DNA of 64,000 nt from Pseudanabaena sp. Chao 1811 (lineage in GTDB: Bacteria > Cyanobacteriota > Cyanobacteriia > Pseudanabaenales > Pseudanabaenaceae): the NCBI RefSeq assembly GCF_027942295.1, contig NZ_CP101416.1, positions 3,954,501 to 4,018,500 of the forward strand. The letters run 5' to 3'. The position numbers and the translations under genes are program-made. Every line of letters begins with the position of its first letter. Position 1 is the first letter of the stretch. Below, piece after piece: positions 19,735-28,322 of the stretch. The notes below the pieces were generated by a model. It saw nothing but the letters and a program-made list of their open reading frames with translations. It searched no databases and had not been told where the DNA came from.

Positions 19735-19765
19735 CCCACTATCTGTAAATTAACATTGAGATGCA

Positions 19766-20896
19766 ATGACAAATACTAATCCTCGTGTAGCTTTTTTTAT
19801 TGGTTCCTTTGGCGGTGGCGGAATTGAGCGCATTACTGCACGTCTTGCCCATAGCTTTGTAAAATTGGGTGTAGATATTGACTTAATCTTGAATCGCGAT
19901 GACGACACACACCTATGGAGAATGCCTGCGGAAACTCGAATTATTAACCTTAACACTCCCAACCTATACCTAAGTTTGCCAGGATTAGTGCGCTATCTTA
20001 AACAAGAACGTCCTAATGCTTTATTGTCAGCCGATCATTACCTTAACGAAATTGCGTTATTATCTAAACGAATCTCAGGTGTAAAACTGCAATTAGTAGT
20101 TGCTGAGCATAATCAATTGTCTAAAACAGCTCGAAACGCTACCAAACTTAAGGGGAAATTGGCTCCCATATTCGCACGAATCTTGTATCCTTGGGCCGAT
20201 GGTATTGTAGCTGTTTCTGAAGGAGTTGCTAAAGATCTGGCTCGTACCGCTTCTCTACCATTAGAAAGAATTCAGACAATTTATAATCCCGTCATTAACG
20301 ATGAGATGTTGGCAAGTGCCAAAGAACCTTTAGATCATCCTTGGTTTAAATCATCTGATATACCAGTTATTTTGGGAGTCGGTAAACTAGAAGCACAAAA
20401 AGATTTTTCCAATCTAATTAGGGCATTTGCCAATGTGCACCAAGTTAGACCTGCACGCCTTGTGATTCTCGGTTGGGGCCCTGATCGCCCTGAACTAGAA
20501 GCACTAATTCAAGAATTGGGTCTACAAGAGGATGTGGATTTACCAGGATATACCCAAAATCCATATGCTTATATGGCGCGATCGGCAGTATTTGTCCTCT
20601 CATCAGCTTGGGAAGGATTACCTACTGTCTTAATCGAAGCAATGGCGTTAGGAATACCCGTTGTATCTACTAACTGTGAGAGTGGACCATCGGAAATCCT
20701 AGCAGAAGGTAAATATGGTTACCTAACTCCTGTAGGAGATAGCAAAGCCCTTGCTGAATCAATTTTGCAGGTTTTAGCAAGTAATCATAAACAAGTTGAT
20801 GCAGAATGGCTTGCCCAATTTGGCTTAGAGACAGCTACTTCTAGATATCTTAATATTCTTGACATTAACAAAAACTATTCAGTCACTAACTCCTGA
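19766..20896 (+). CDS. Family 4 glycosyltransferase
   Basis: A 376-residue GT-B enzyme. SFGGGGIERITARLAHSF is the N-terminal glycine loop, VILGVGKLEAQKDFSNLIRA starts the nucleotide-sugar domain, and SSAWEGLPTVLIEAMALGIP holds the E-x7-E motif. It resembles the product of the gene at 27163 along its length (shared KLxxQKxxxNLxRAFA, NPYxYMA and SAWEG patterns), so the two look like paralogues with related specificity. Donor and acceptor are unknown. Confidence 0.9.
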   Translation: MTNTNPRVAFFIGSFGGGGIERITARLAHSFVKLGVDIDLILNRDDDTHLWRMPAETRIINLNTPNLYLSLPGLVRYLKQERPNALLSADHYLNEIALLSKRISGVKLQLVVAEHNQLSKTARNATKLKGKLAPIFARILYPWADGIVAVSEGVAKDLARTASLPLERIQTIYNPVINDEMLASAKEPLDHPWFKSSDIPVILGVGKLEAQKDFSNLIRAFANVHQVRPARLVILGWGPDRPELEALIQELGLQEDVDLPGYTQNPYAYMARSAVFVLSSAWEGLPTVLIEAMALGIPVVSTNCESGPSEILAEGKYGYLTPVGDSKALAESILQVLASNHKQVDAEWLAQFGLETATSRYLNILDINKNYSVTNS

Positions 20897-21046
20897 TATT
20901 AATGAATAATAAACCATTGTCTGACTTAAGATAAGTTCGCGATTTATACTTCAATAAATTATAAATATAAAAATAAATATATTGCGCTAAAATTAAAATC
21001 ATTTATAATTAAGATTGCTTTTATAAAAATATGTTGGAGGTTAGAT

Positions 21047-21967
21047 GTGTCACTTAATAAGCTTCCCATAAATGAAAAAAATGCTATCAAGGAATACTAT
21101 GATTCCTATGGTTATGTGATAGTTGAAAACTTGTTAAACCATTCTAGAATTCAAGCTCTTCTTGATGCTTACGAGATAATCAAGCATTCCAAATCTTTTG
21201 TTTTTTTTAGTCAGGATACTCACCTGCCTACAAAACCAAAGCTAACTCAAGAAGGATTTATGGAGAATTCAATATTAAATCCTGCAAGTTTGAAACTTTG
21301 GAAGCGATTTTCACAATCTGTAGAAGAATGTCTAGTTGATGAAAATATTACTGCGGTTCTTAATGTACTGTCAGAAGCATCTAGTTATGTGATGATGCAA
21401 AATATGTTTTTTGACAAATCAACAGGCACTGTGGAACATCAAGATCACTACTATCTAGACTCAGAACCACCAGGGAAAATGGTTGCTGCATGGTATTCAT
21501 TGGAAGATATCCATGAAGATGCAGGCTGCTTTTTTGTTCTTCCTGGTAGTCATAAGGGTAGAGTGATTGAAAGAAAAAGTGCTTCAAATTTTTCCGACCA
21601 TGATACTTTTGTAAGACAAATCAACGATTTAATTAATGAAGGTAACTACGAATATCGTAGTTTTCCACTCAAAAAAGGTGATGTGCTTTTCTGGCATCCC
21701 TACACTATTCATGGAGCTTACAACAATCGTGATCCCCGATTCAGTCGCAAATCCCTAACTGCTCACTATTATCCTAGTGACTTGACTCCTCTTTACGCAG
21801 GCAAGGTTCCCACACATAGAAGAACATCAAATTCAAATATCACGATTCTAGGTAGCCAAAAGGAATGCTATATATCTAATGCAATGCATTATGTAAGATA
21901 TGTAGCAAATTATGTCAGAGGTAGAGGTCCTGATTATGATATGCGAAGGAATAGCTATACGACATAG
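21047..21967 (+). CDS. Phytanoyl-CoA dioxygenase (PhyH) family protein
   Basis: A 306-residue non-haem Fe(II)/2-oxoglutarate oxygenase homologue. EHQDHYYLDSEPPGKMVAAW holds the HxD iron ligands; the distal His is in FWHPYTIHGAYNN, followed by an Arg-rich stretch for 2-oxoglutarate. SLEDIHEDAGCFFVLPGSHK is the typical central strand. The GTG start at 21047 is chosen because GGAGG lies 6 bases upstream (21036-21040); the overlapping ATG at 21045 is out of frame and stops at once. Such enzymes hydroxylate small molecules or lipids. The substrate here is unknown. Confidence 0.87.
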   Translation: MSLNKLPINEKNAIKEYYDSYGYVIVENLLNHSRIQALLDAYEIIKHSKSFVFFSQDTHLPTKPKLTQEGFMENSILNPASLKLWKRFSQSVEECLVDENITAVLNVLSEASSYVMMQNMFFDKSTGTVEHQDHYYLDSEPPGKMVAAWYSLEDIHEDAGCFFVLPGSHKGRVIERKSASNFSDHDTFVRQINDLINEGNYEYRSFPLKKGDVLFWHPYTIHGAYNNRDPRFSRKSLTAHYYPSDLTPLYAGKVPTHRRTSNSNITILGSQKECYISNAMHYVRYVANYVRGRGPDYDMRRNSYTT

Positions 21968-22003
21968 AGAGATTTTTACAGGACTTACTCTTTTAGATAA
22001 AGT

Positions 22004-22933
22004 ATGAAAATAGCTATATTGTTTTGGTTTTATAAAGAGATGGATATTTGTAAAAATCGTCTATCTCTGCTGCGACAGAATAATCCTAACATCCCTATTT
22101 ATGGTGTATATGGTGGTGATTTATCTACAGTAAATGACTATAAACTTCAGTTAGAAAAACTCTTAGATGATTTTTATGCTTTTCCTGAAGATAAAGATTC
22201 TCAATGGAAATGGCTTCAAGGTGATTTGATGCTAACGCATTGGTATCGCGAGAGAGGTCAATATTTATCTTGGGATACCGTGGCAATCGTCCAGTGGGAT
22301 ATGTTGGTTTTTGGGAATATTGACCAACTTTTTGCAATGCTGAAGCAAGATCAGATATTACTATCGGGGCTAAGACCAATCAAAGAAGTTGAGAATGATT
22401 GGTTATGGGTTACTCCTAAAGTTCCTGATCATAGGGAGCAGTATCTTAACTTTTTAGAATATGTGAAGAAGACTTATGACTATCAACATGAGCCGATGGG
22501 ATGTATTTTTATTGTTGTGTGTTTACCAAGGATATTTTTAGAGGCTTACTCAAAAGTAGAACACCCAGAACTTGGATTTATTGAGTACCGAATCCCTATG
22601 TATGCTCAAATATTTAATATCCCATTCTGCACTAATCATCCTTTCCAAGCTTGGTGGGTAGATGGCGATCCAGTTTTTCAGGCTACTAATGCTTTACAGA
22701 GAGCGATTAACTTAGTTAAGATCAGACTCAATCCTAACCCATTAAATCCAACCCGAAGTGATATTTCTTTAGTTCCTATATTTAGACATCTCAATACAAA
22801 GAAAGGAGCTAGAATTTTTCATCCTTATCAATATTTGTTTCCCTTAAAAAAACGACAATGGATAGCAGCATTATTTGGAGAATTGAAAAGAGATCTAGAT
22901 TGGTTATCTCGAAAAATATTGGGTCGAAGCTAG
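22004..22933 (+). CDS. Conserved hypothetical, glycosyltransferase-like protein
   Basis: A 309-residue soluble protein that I do not recognise as a named family. The start (MKIAILFWFYKEMDICKNRL) looks like a GT-A first strand, and WDTVAIVQWDMLVFGNIDQL has a DxL-type acidic turn where GT-A enzymes place the metal site. No signal peptide or membrane helix is evident. It lies 36 bp after a PhyH-type gene within the glycosyltransferase cluster. A glycosyltransferase role is a guess from fold hints and position. Confidence 0.65.
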   Translation: MKIAILFWFYKEMDICKNRLSLLRQNNPNIPIYGVYGGDLSTVNDYKLQLEKLLDDFYAFPEDKDSQWKWLQGDLMLTHWYRERGQYLSWDTVAIVQWDMLVFGNIDQLFAMLKQDQILLSGLRPIKEVENDWLWVTPKVPDHREQYLNFLEYVKKTYDYQHEPMGCIFIVVCLPRIFLEAYSKVEHPELGFIEYRIPMYAQIFNIPFCTNHPFQAWWVDGDPVFQATNALQRAINLVKIRLNPNPLNPTRSDISLVPIFRHLNTKKGARIFHPYQYLFPLKKRQWIAALFGELKRDLDWLSRKILGRS

Positions 22934-23181
22934 ATTTCTCATTTGTTTGGAGATAGTCTAAAATGGTGGTGTACACATTTGTTGAACCAAGTAATTGATA
23001 AAAACGGTAAGCCTTTACCAGCATTTTTATAGCCTACGCTTGTTGTTTTCTCCCCAACAAATGTGAAACATCACCCTTTTAATTATCATGGAATTAGCTG
23101 TTCAGTTGTTTTTAGCTATCAACTTTTCATTGATTTTTGTCTGTCTTACCATTTAATAATCGTTGCATTAGGATAACTTTA

Positions 23182-23227
23182 ATGCTAGAAATAAACCGTA
23201 GCCAATGCTAGAAATAAACTGTAACCG
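23182..23227 (+). repeat. 23-bp tandem duplication across the start of the adenylation-domain gene
   Basis: ATGCTAGAAATAAAC begins both copies (23182-23204 and 23205-23227); the 23-bp units agree at 20 positions. Each carries an ATG, in different frames. The first ATG opens only ten codons, ending in TAG inside the second copy; the second ATG starts the long gene. Confidence 0.85.
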
Positions 23228-25622
23228 AATTGGAATAGTAGCAGTTAATCATACTGGCTATGTGGAAGCAATGTTGCGATGCATAGAGGATGGGAACATT
23301 GCTGTACCCCTTAGGTTAGACAATGATCATGATCGCATTAATGCAGCCAATGTAACAAAGATTATAACGCCTACTTTTGATGGGGATTGGATGACGAGAA
23401 AATTCACTCCCCAAGAAATTGATGCAGTCGCCCTAATTTCTTTCACTTCTGGCACAGAAGGGAATCCAAAGGGCGTAATCTTAACCCACAAAAACTTAAC
23501 AGAGGTAGTTACACGGTTGAACTCGGTCATGCGTCTGGACAATAGTATTCGTGAGTATATTGGTGTACCCGTTTACCATTCATTTGGATTTGGTCGCTGT
23601 CGAGCAGTTGCTACGGTAGGAGGGCAGTTTTTCATCCCCAGCAATGGATTTAACCCCTCTGAAATTGGAACAATGCTCAGAAATGGTGAAATCAACTCTA
23701 TCTCAGCCGTTCCTAGCCTTTGGCGGTTATTGTTAGTTAATAAGGATCTCATTGGTAGTTATGGTAAAAGAGTCCGATGGATTGAAATTGGTAGCCAATA
23801 CATGAGTCGTCAAGAAAAAGAAGAGCTTAGAAACCTGTTTCCTGAAGCAAGAATTGTCCAACACTATGGTCTAACAGAAGCATCGCGAACCACACTGCTT
23901 GAGATCCATCAGGCAGAAGGGGATGCCTTAGAGTCGGTCGGTCAAGCCTTAGGAAGTGTAAACATCAAGCTAACTGAGGCAGGACGAATTAGCATTCGAG
24001 GCGAACATGTTGCCCAAGCATATCTAATCGATGGCAAAGAGGTAAAGCTTAAAGACGAGGAGGGATGGTTCCTGACTAATGATTTAGGAAGCTTGGAGAA
24101 TGGTTATCTGTACTATAAGGGTAGAGCAGATGACGTAATCAACTGCGGTGGCATCAAAGTCCATCCTGAAACTTTAGAAACAAAGGTTTATGCCAGCATT
24201 GGCTACAGCAATGGTATTGCAATTTGTCGCAAGACAGACCCAATGCGCGGAGATGGTTTTTTAGTTGCGGTGACAAGCGAAGTACAGATCGATAAGCAAC
24301 AACTGAGAACATTAGTCTTACAGTCTATTCAAGATATGGGGGTTAATGCTGGTAACGCTATCACAATCATTGATGTTGATAGTCTACCCAAAACTGCAAC
24401 TGGAAAAATCCAGAGGAAACAATTAGCTGAGTGGTACATGCGAGAATTCCCCCAAGAAGATCGACAAATAGACTCTCTAGATGAACCCGCATCTGATAAT
24501 TCGCCTATTCAAGCTATTTTTTGTCGAACTCTTAAAGTCAACCAAATTCAAATTGAAGACACATTCATCTCCTTAGGAGGAGATTCTCTATCCTACGTCC
24601 AGATTTCAATGGAGCTTGAGCGTTATCTTGGATATCTTCCTAAAAAATGGGAACAGGTACCTTTGAATGATTTGGGAAAGTTAGCTCCCCAAAAGAGAAT
24701 ATCTACAATCATCGAAATGAATACTCTGTTGAGAGCCTTAGCCATTTCTGGCGTTGTGGTTAATCAATCTGGTTTACTCTTTATCGAAGGAGGCGCATTG
24801 TTACTACTTCTAATCGCTGGTTTAAACTTTTCACGGTTTCAGGGATGTTCTTTGATTAAGGGGCAGTTACATTCCATTACGCCGCTACTGCGACATATCT
24901 TAATTCCTTATTTAACTCTTGCGATCGCCTACCAAGCTTTTAAGCAAAACTTTGATCCTTTAGTCTTATTATTGCTAGGAAATTTTCAACATCCAGAGAT
25001 ACAAGCTTCAAATTCAATCTTCTTTGTTTGGTTTATTTCTAATCTTTGTCAAACTATTATTCTTTTTTCTCTTCCTTTTACTATTCCGAATGTACGCAGT
25101 TTTGCAGGTACATCTCCTTGGGAATTTGGGCTCATCTATCTAGTGATTGGTGTGGTTGCACACCTTCTAGGTCCATATATATGGGATACTAGTTATCTAT
25201 ACGATCAAGTACCACATATGTTGTTTTGGTTGTTTACGCTAGGATGGTGTATACACTTTGCTAAATCTAAAGTTGAAAAAGTAATCACTACACTCATAGT
25301 TATAATTATTACACCAGCTTTTATTGGATTTGATGTTTTAGGAAGTTGGTGGGTTTTAATTGGAGCAATTCTGTTGATTTGGCTACCTTATGTGTCTATC
25401 CCAAGCATCATCAAATCTCCTATACAAATGATTAGTGCGGCATCATATTATATTTATCTAACGGTCTTAATTTTTATACATCTTGCCACTCGTGTAGCAG
25501 GAATTCGCTATCCTTTTGTTACTGCCATAATAGTCTTGTTAGGAGGTGTGCTTACTTGGGGAGCAGTTCAATCGTTGCCACAATTTCTACAGAAACTCAA
25601 ACAATTCCAGATCCAGATATAA
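23205..25622 (+). CDS. Adenylation domain - carrier domain - membrane acyltransferase fusion
   Basis: An 805-residue protein in three parts. Residues 1-410 form an AMP-forming adenylation domain with SFTSGTEGNPKGVILTHK (about 83), VQHYGLTEAS (about 222) and TGKIQRKQ near its end. Residues 430-500 form a carrier domain with FISLGGDSLSYVQ, whose Ser would bear phosphopantetheine. Residues 520-805 hold about nine membrane helices of acyltransferase character. The design suggests activating an acid, loading it on the carrier and transferring it at the membrane. The adenylation domain starts about 45 residues late compared with standard ones. Substrate unknown. Confidence 0.82.
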   Translation: MLEINCNRIGIVAVNHTGYVEAMLRCIEDGNIAVPLRLDNDHDRINAANVTKIITPTFDGDWMTRKFTPQEIDAVALISFTSGTEGNPKGVILTHKNLTEVVTRLNSVMRLDNSIREYIGVPVYHSFGFGRCRAVATVGGQFFIPSNGFNPSEIGTMLRNGEINSISAVPSLWRLLLVNKDLIGSYGKRVRWIEIGSQYMSRQEKEELRNLFPEARIVQHYGLTEASRTTLLEIHQAEGDALESVGQALGSVNIKLTEAGRISIRGEHVAQAYLIDGKEVKLKDEEGWFLTNDLGSLENGYLYYKGRADDVINCGGIKVHPETLETKVYASIGYSNGIAICRKTDPMRGDGFLVAVTSEVQIDKQQLRTLVLQSIQDMGVNAGNAITIIDVDSLPKTATGKIQRKQLAEWYMREFPQEDRQIDSLDEPASDNSPIQAIFCRTLKVNQIQIEDTFISLGGDSLSYVQISMELERYLGYLPKKWEQVPLNDLGKLAPQKRISTIIEMNTLLRALAISGVVVNQSGLLFIEGGALLLLLIAGLNFSRFQGCSLIKGQLHSITPLLRHILIPYLTLAIAYQAFKQNFDPLVLLLLGNFQHPEIQASNSIFFVWFISNLCQTIILFSLPFTIPNVRSFAGTSPWEFGLIYLVIGVVAHLLGPYIWDTSYLYDQVPHMLFWLFTLGWCIHFAKSKVEKVITTLIVIIITPAFIGFDVLGSWWVLIGAILLIWLPYVSIPSIIKSPIQMISAASYYIYLTVLIFIHLATRVAGIRYPFVTAIIVLLGGVLTWGAVQSLPQFLQKLKQFQIQI

Positions 25623-25685
25623 ATTACAACTTGATGTCACTCATTAGTGAGCCACTGCGCAACATCAACAGTAAAGGTTACACAA

Positions 25686-25862
25686 ATGACTATGAATCGT
25701 ATTGCTCTAATTGTTTATTGCATTGGTCAGTTTCTAAACAAATATTTTCGATATTTTATTGACACTGCTGCTCTTAACTCGGATATCGATTTTCGCATTG
25801 GGTGCATCTCAGTTTTCAATGAGTGGGTTTCCCAACCGTCAAATTTGGAATTACTGTTTTAA
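25686..25862 (+). pseudogene. Remnant of a glycosyltransferase-like gene N-terminus
   Basis: The frame from ATG 25686 reads MNRIALIVYCIGQF, YFRYFIDTAALN and DIDFRI. This is the start pattern of a family of small bacterial glycosyltransferase-like proteins (of the type annotated DUF6625) that begin IALI..YIGK.P.YF..FL.S...N..IDF. The resemblance stops near 25800, where the expected LIFTD continuation is lost, and the frame closes at 25862. Most likely a decayed fragment left by recombination between glycosyltransferase genes. The family match is from memory. Confidence 0.55.
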
Positions 25863-25892
25863 TCTATCAAACCAACATAGGATTTATGATAT

Positions 25893-27038
25893 ATGCAACT
25901 TTTTCATAATCTTCGTGTAGCATGGCTTTTGCCAGTAGCTTGGTTCTATTGGCAACCTGCTTTGAGTGAATTTAGCCAGTTATTCCCTAAGACAACAGTA
26001 TTTACGGGTTTGTTTCCAGGGTTTGCCAAAGGGATAGAAGGAAAACTTCAAGTTGAAGTTGTTGGCAAATTTCGAGTAATTGAGATTAATAAGGATGAGT
26101 CAAGCTATGGAGATAATTTCACTTATCTATCTCCAAGAATCATTAATCACTTATTTAGTCTCAAGCCTCAAGTGATTTTTGCTAGTTCTTTTGGCGTATG
26201 GACAATTTTGGCTTTACTGTTTAAACCTCTATTTTGGTGGCGGGTGATCATTGCCTATGAAGGGAGTTCGCCAGGAGTAGATTATCGAAATTCAGCATTA
26301 AGGCTGTTGATTCGGAGGTTAATGGTATGGATGGCTGATGCTTATGTAACTAACAGTCGTGCTGGGAGCGATTATTTAATCGAGATTTTAAAAGCAAAGA
26401 AAGATCGGGTGTTTGTGCAGCCTTACGAAATTCCCGATGAGCGCACATTGCCAAGTAGTTCTGAGGTTCAAGAAGCCCCAATTGCACCACAACGCCCAGT
26501 GTTTTTGTTTGTTGGTCATGTGATCCCCCGCAAAGGATTACCTCTGTTATTAGAAGCTTGTGCGATATTGCAGTCTAGAGGCTATGAGGGCTACACTTTA
26601 CAGGTGGTGGGCGATGGTTTGCAGCAGCAAGAATTAGAGTCTTTTTGTCAAGAACATCATCTAAGCGATCGCGTTCAGTGGTTAGGTAGAATTCCTTTTG
26701 ATCAGATTAGATCTTATTTTGATTATGCTGATGTGTTTGTCTTCCCAACGTTAGAGGATACTTGGGGAGTGGTTACCTTAGAGGCGATGCTGTTGGGTAA
26801 GCCCATCCTTTGCTCTAAGGGAGCAGGGACTTCAGAACTAGTGATTGATGATGAAAATGGTTATGTCTTTACCCCAGATGATCCTGACAAGTTAGCTGAC
26901 CTCATGCAAAAGTTTTTGGATGAGCCAAATTTGATATCTGCTATGGGCGATCGCTCAAAGCAAATTATGTCTCAATATACGCCAACAGCAGCAGCTCAAT
27001 GTTTAGCTAAAATTACTGAACTGGTGATGGCGAATTGA
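25893..27038 (+). CDS. Family 4 glycosyltransferase
   Basis: A 381-residue GT-B enzyme. IIAYEGSSPGVDYRNSALRL precedes the interdomain region, FLFVGHVIPRKGLPLLLEA opens the donor domain, and FPTLEDTWGVVTLEAMLLGK holds the E-x7-E motif (ED…E). First of four consecutive GT4 genes. The start at 25893 is the only ATG in frame here; an overlapping ATG at 25886 is out of frame and terminates after seven codons. Specificity unknown. Confidence 0.9.
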   Translation: MQLFHNLRVAWLLPVAWFYWQPALSEFSQLFPKTTVFTGLFPGFAKGIEGKLQVEVVGKFRVIEINKDESSYGDNFTYLSPRIINHLFSLKPQVIFASSFGVWTILALLFKPLFWWRVIIAYEGSSPGVDYRNSALRLLIRRLMVWMADAYVTNSRAGSDYLIEILKAKKDRVFVQPYEIPDERTLPSSSEVQEAPIAPQRPVFLFVGHVIPRKGLPLLLEACAILQSRGYEGYTLQVVGDGLQQQELESFCQEHHLSDRVQWLGRIPFDQIRSYFDYADVFVFPTLEDTWGVVTLEAMLLGKPILCSKGAGTSELVIDDENGYVFTPDDPDKLADLMQKFLDEPNLISAMGDRSKQIMSQYTPTAAAQCLAKITELVMAN

Positions 27039-27162
27039 TCCAATGTGATTATTGAGATTCAATGTGGAACAATTGAATCTGAACAAATAAGAAATTGTTG
27101 ATTCTTCGAGGTATATCTTTTGATTTCTCCAGATCGTTACCCCAAATTTATTTAATAAAGTA

Positions 27163-28320
27163 ATGAGTACACCAAAGATTTCTATACTGACCCATGATAT
27201 TGCTGGAGGTGCATTCACTAATCTCTGTACTACACTTGTACGAGGATTTCAGAAGTTGGGAGTAGATTGCAATTTAGTTGTTTTGTTTGCAAGTGCTGAA
27301 GAGTTAGCCAAGTATCCTGATATTCAAATTGTCACGCTCAATGTAAAACGCACTATTTTTTCGCTTGGGGCAACTGTGCGCTACTTACGTGAGTATCAGC
27401 CAGATGTTATTTTACCTATGCCGTGGTATTTCAATATCGTAGCGATTTGGGCAAAATATCTATCTGGAGTAAAGACAAAAGTAATTCTGGGAGAACACAA
27501 TATCATTAGCTTAGAAGCTGGTATTGAACACCGTGATAAACTGCGTCTTCGTTTTTTACCAATTCTTATGCGCTATACCTATCCCTATAGTGACGGGTTA
27601 ATTGGCGTATCGAAAGATACGATTACTGACTTAGTTGAAACACTCAAGATTTCCTCTGAGATTCCAATGCGAGTGATTTTAAATCCAATTAATCCAGAGC
27701 GTTTACAAGAACTTGCACAGGAGCCAGTTTACCATCCTTGGTTTCAAAATCCAGAAATTCCAGTAATCCTGACGACTGCCCGATTAGCAAAACAAAAGCA
27801 GCTAGATAACTTACTGAGAGCTTTTGCCCAAGTGGTTAAGGAAACTCCTGGCAAACTAATAATTTTGGGAGAAGGTCCATTGAGGCTGGAACTAGAACAA
27901 CTGTCTAAAGAGCTAGGTATCCAAGAATTGGTATGGATGCCTGGATATGATCCAAATCCTTATCGTTACATGGCTAAATGCGACTTATTTGTTTTAGCTT
28001 CTGCTTGGGAAGGTTGCCCGATCGCTTTGCAAGAGGCAATGGGTTGTGGAGCAGCCGTAGTAGTAACCGATGCCCCTGGAGGCATGAAGGACATCATTGA
28101 TTACGGAAAGTATGGGATGATGGTGGCGACGAGCGATGCTGAGGCTTTGGCTACAGGGATGCTGCGAATACTTACACAGATTGACTTAAAACAGGATTAT
28201 CGCAAACAGGCAAAGGTGAGATCGCAGGATTTTCATTACTTGCATATTAGTAAACAGTACCTTGACTTTTGTTTGTCTGTCCTAGTATCCCCTATTCTTA
28301 AGAATAAAGAGGTCGTTTAA
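27163..28320 (+). CDS. Family 4 glycosyltransferase
   Basis: A 385-residue GT-B enzyme. HDIAGGAFTNLCTTLVRGF is the N-terminal loop; LTTARLAKQKQLDNLLRAFA and ASAWEGCPIALQEAMGCGAA are donor-domain motifs. It closely parallels the gene at 19766. It ends 2 bp before the next GT4 gene (28323), so the two are almost certainly co-translated. The order of transfer cannot be inferred. Confidence 0.9.
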   Translation: MSTPKISILTHDIAGGAFTNLCTTLVRGFQKLGVDCNLVVLFASAEELAKYPDIQIVTLNVKRTIFSLGATVRYLREYQPDVILPMPWYFNIVAIWAKYLSGVKTKVILGEHNIISLEAGIEHRDKLRLRFLPILMRYTYPYSDGLIGVSKDTITDLVETLKISSEIPMRVILNPINPERLQELAQEPVYHPWFQNPEIPVILTTARLAKQKQLDNLLRAFAQVVKETPGKLIILGEGPLRLELEQLSKELGIQELVWMPGYDPNPYRYMAKCDLFVLASAWEGCPIALQEAMGCGAAVVVTDAPGGMKDIIDYGKYGMMVATSDAEALATGMLRILTQIDLKQDYRKQAKVRSQDFHYLHISKQYLDFCLSVLVSPILKNKEVV

Positions 28321-28322
28321 TA

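Noticed and set aside
22934-23204. Missing N-terminus of the adenylation domain upstream of 23205
   Set aside because: Both frames that could continue the domain hit stops at once (for example TAG at 23199), and no similarity was seen in the gap.
25556-25762. 68-residue frame overlapping the end of the fusion gene
   Set aside because: Overlaps the conserved 3' end of a real gene in another frame and shows no similarity.
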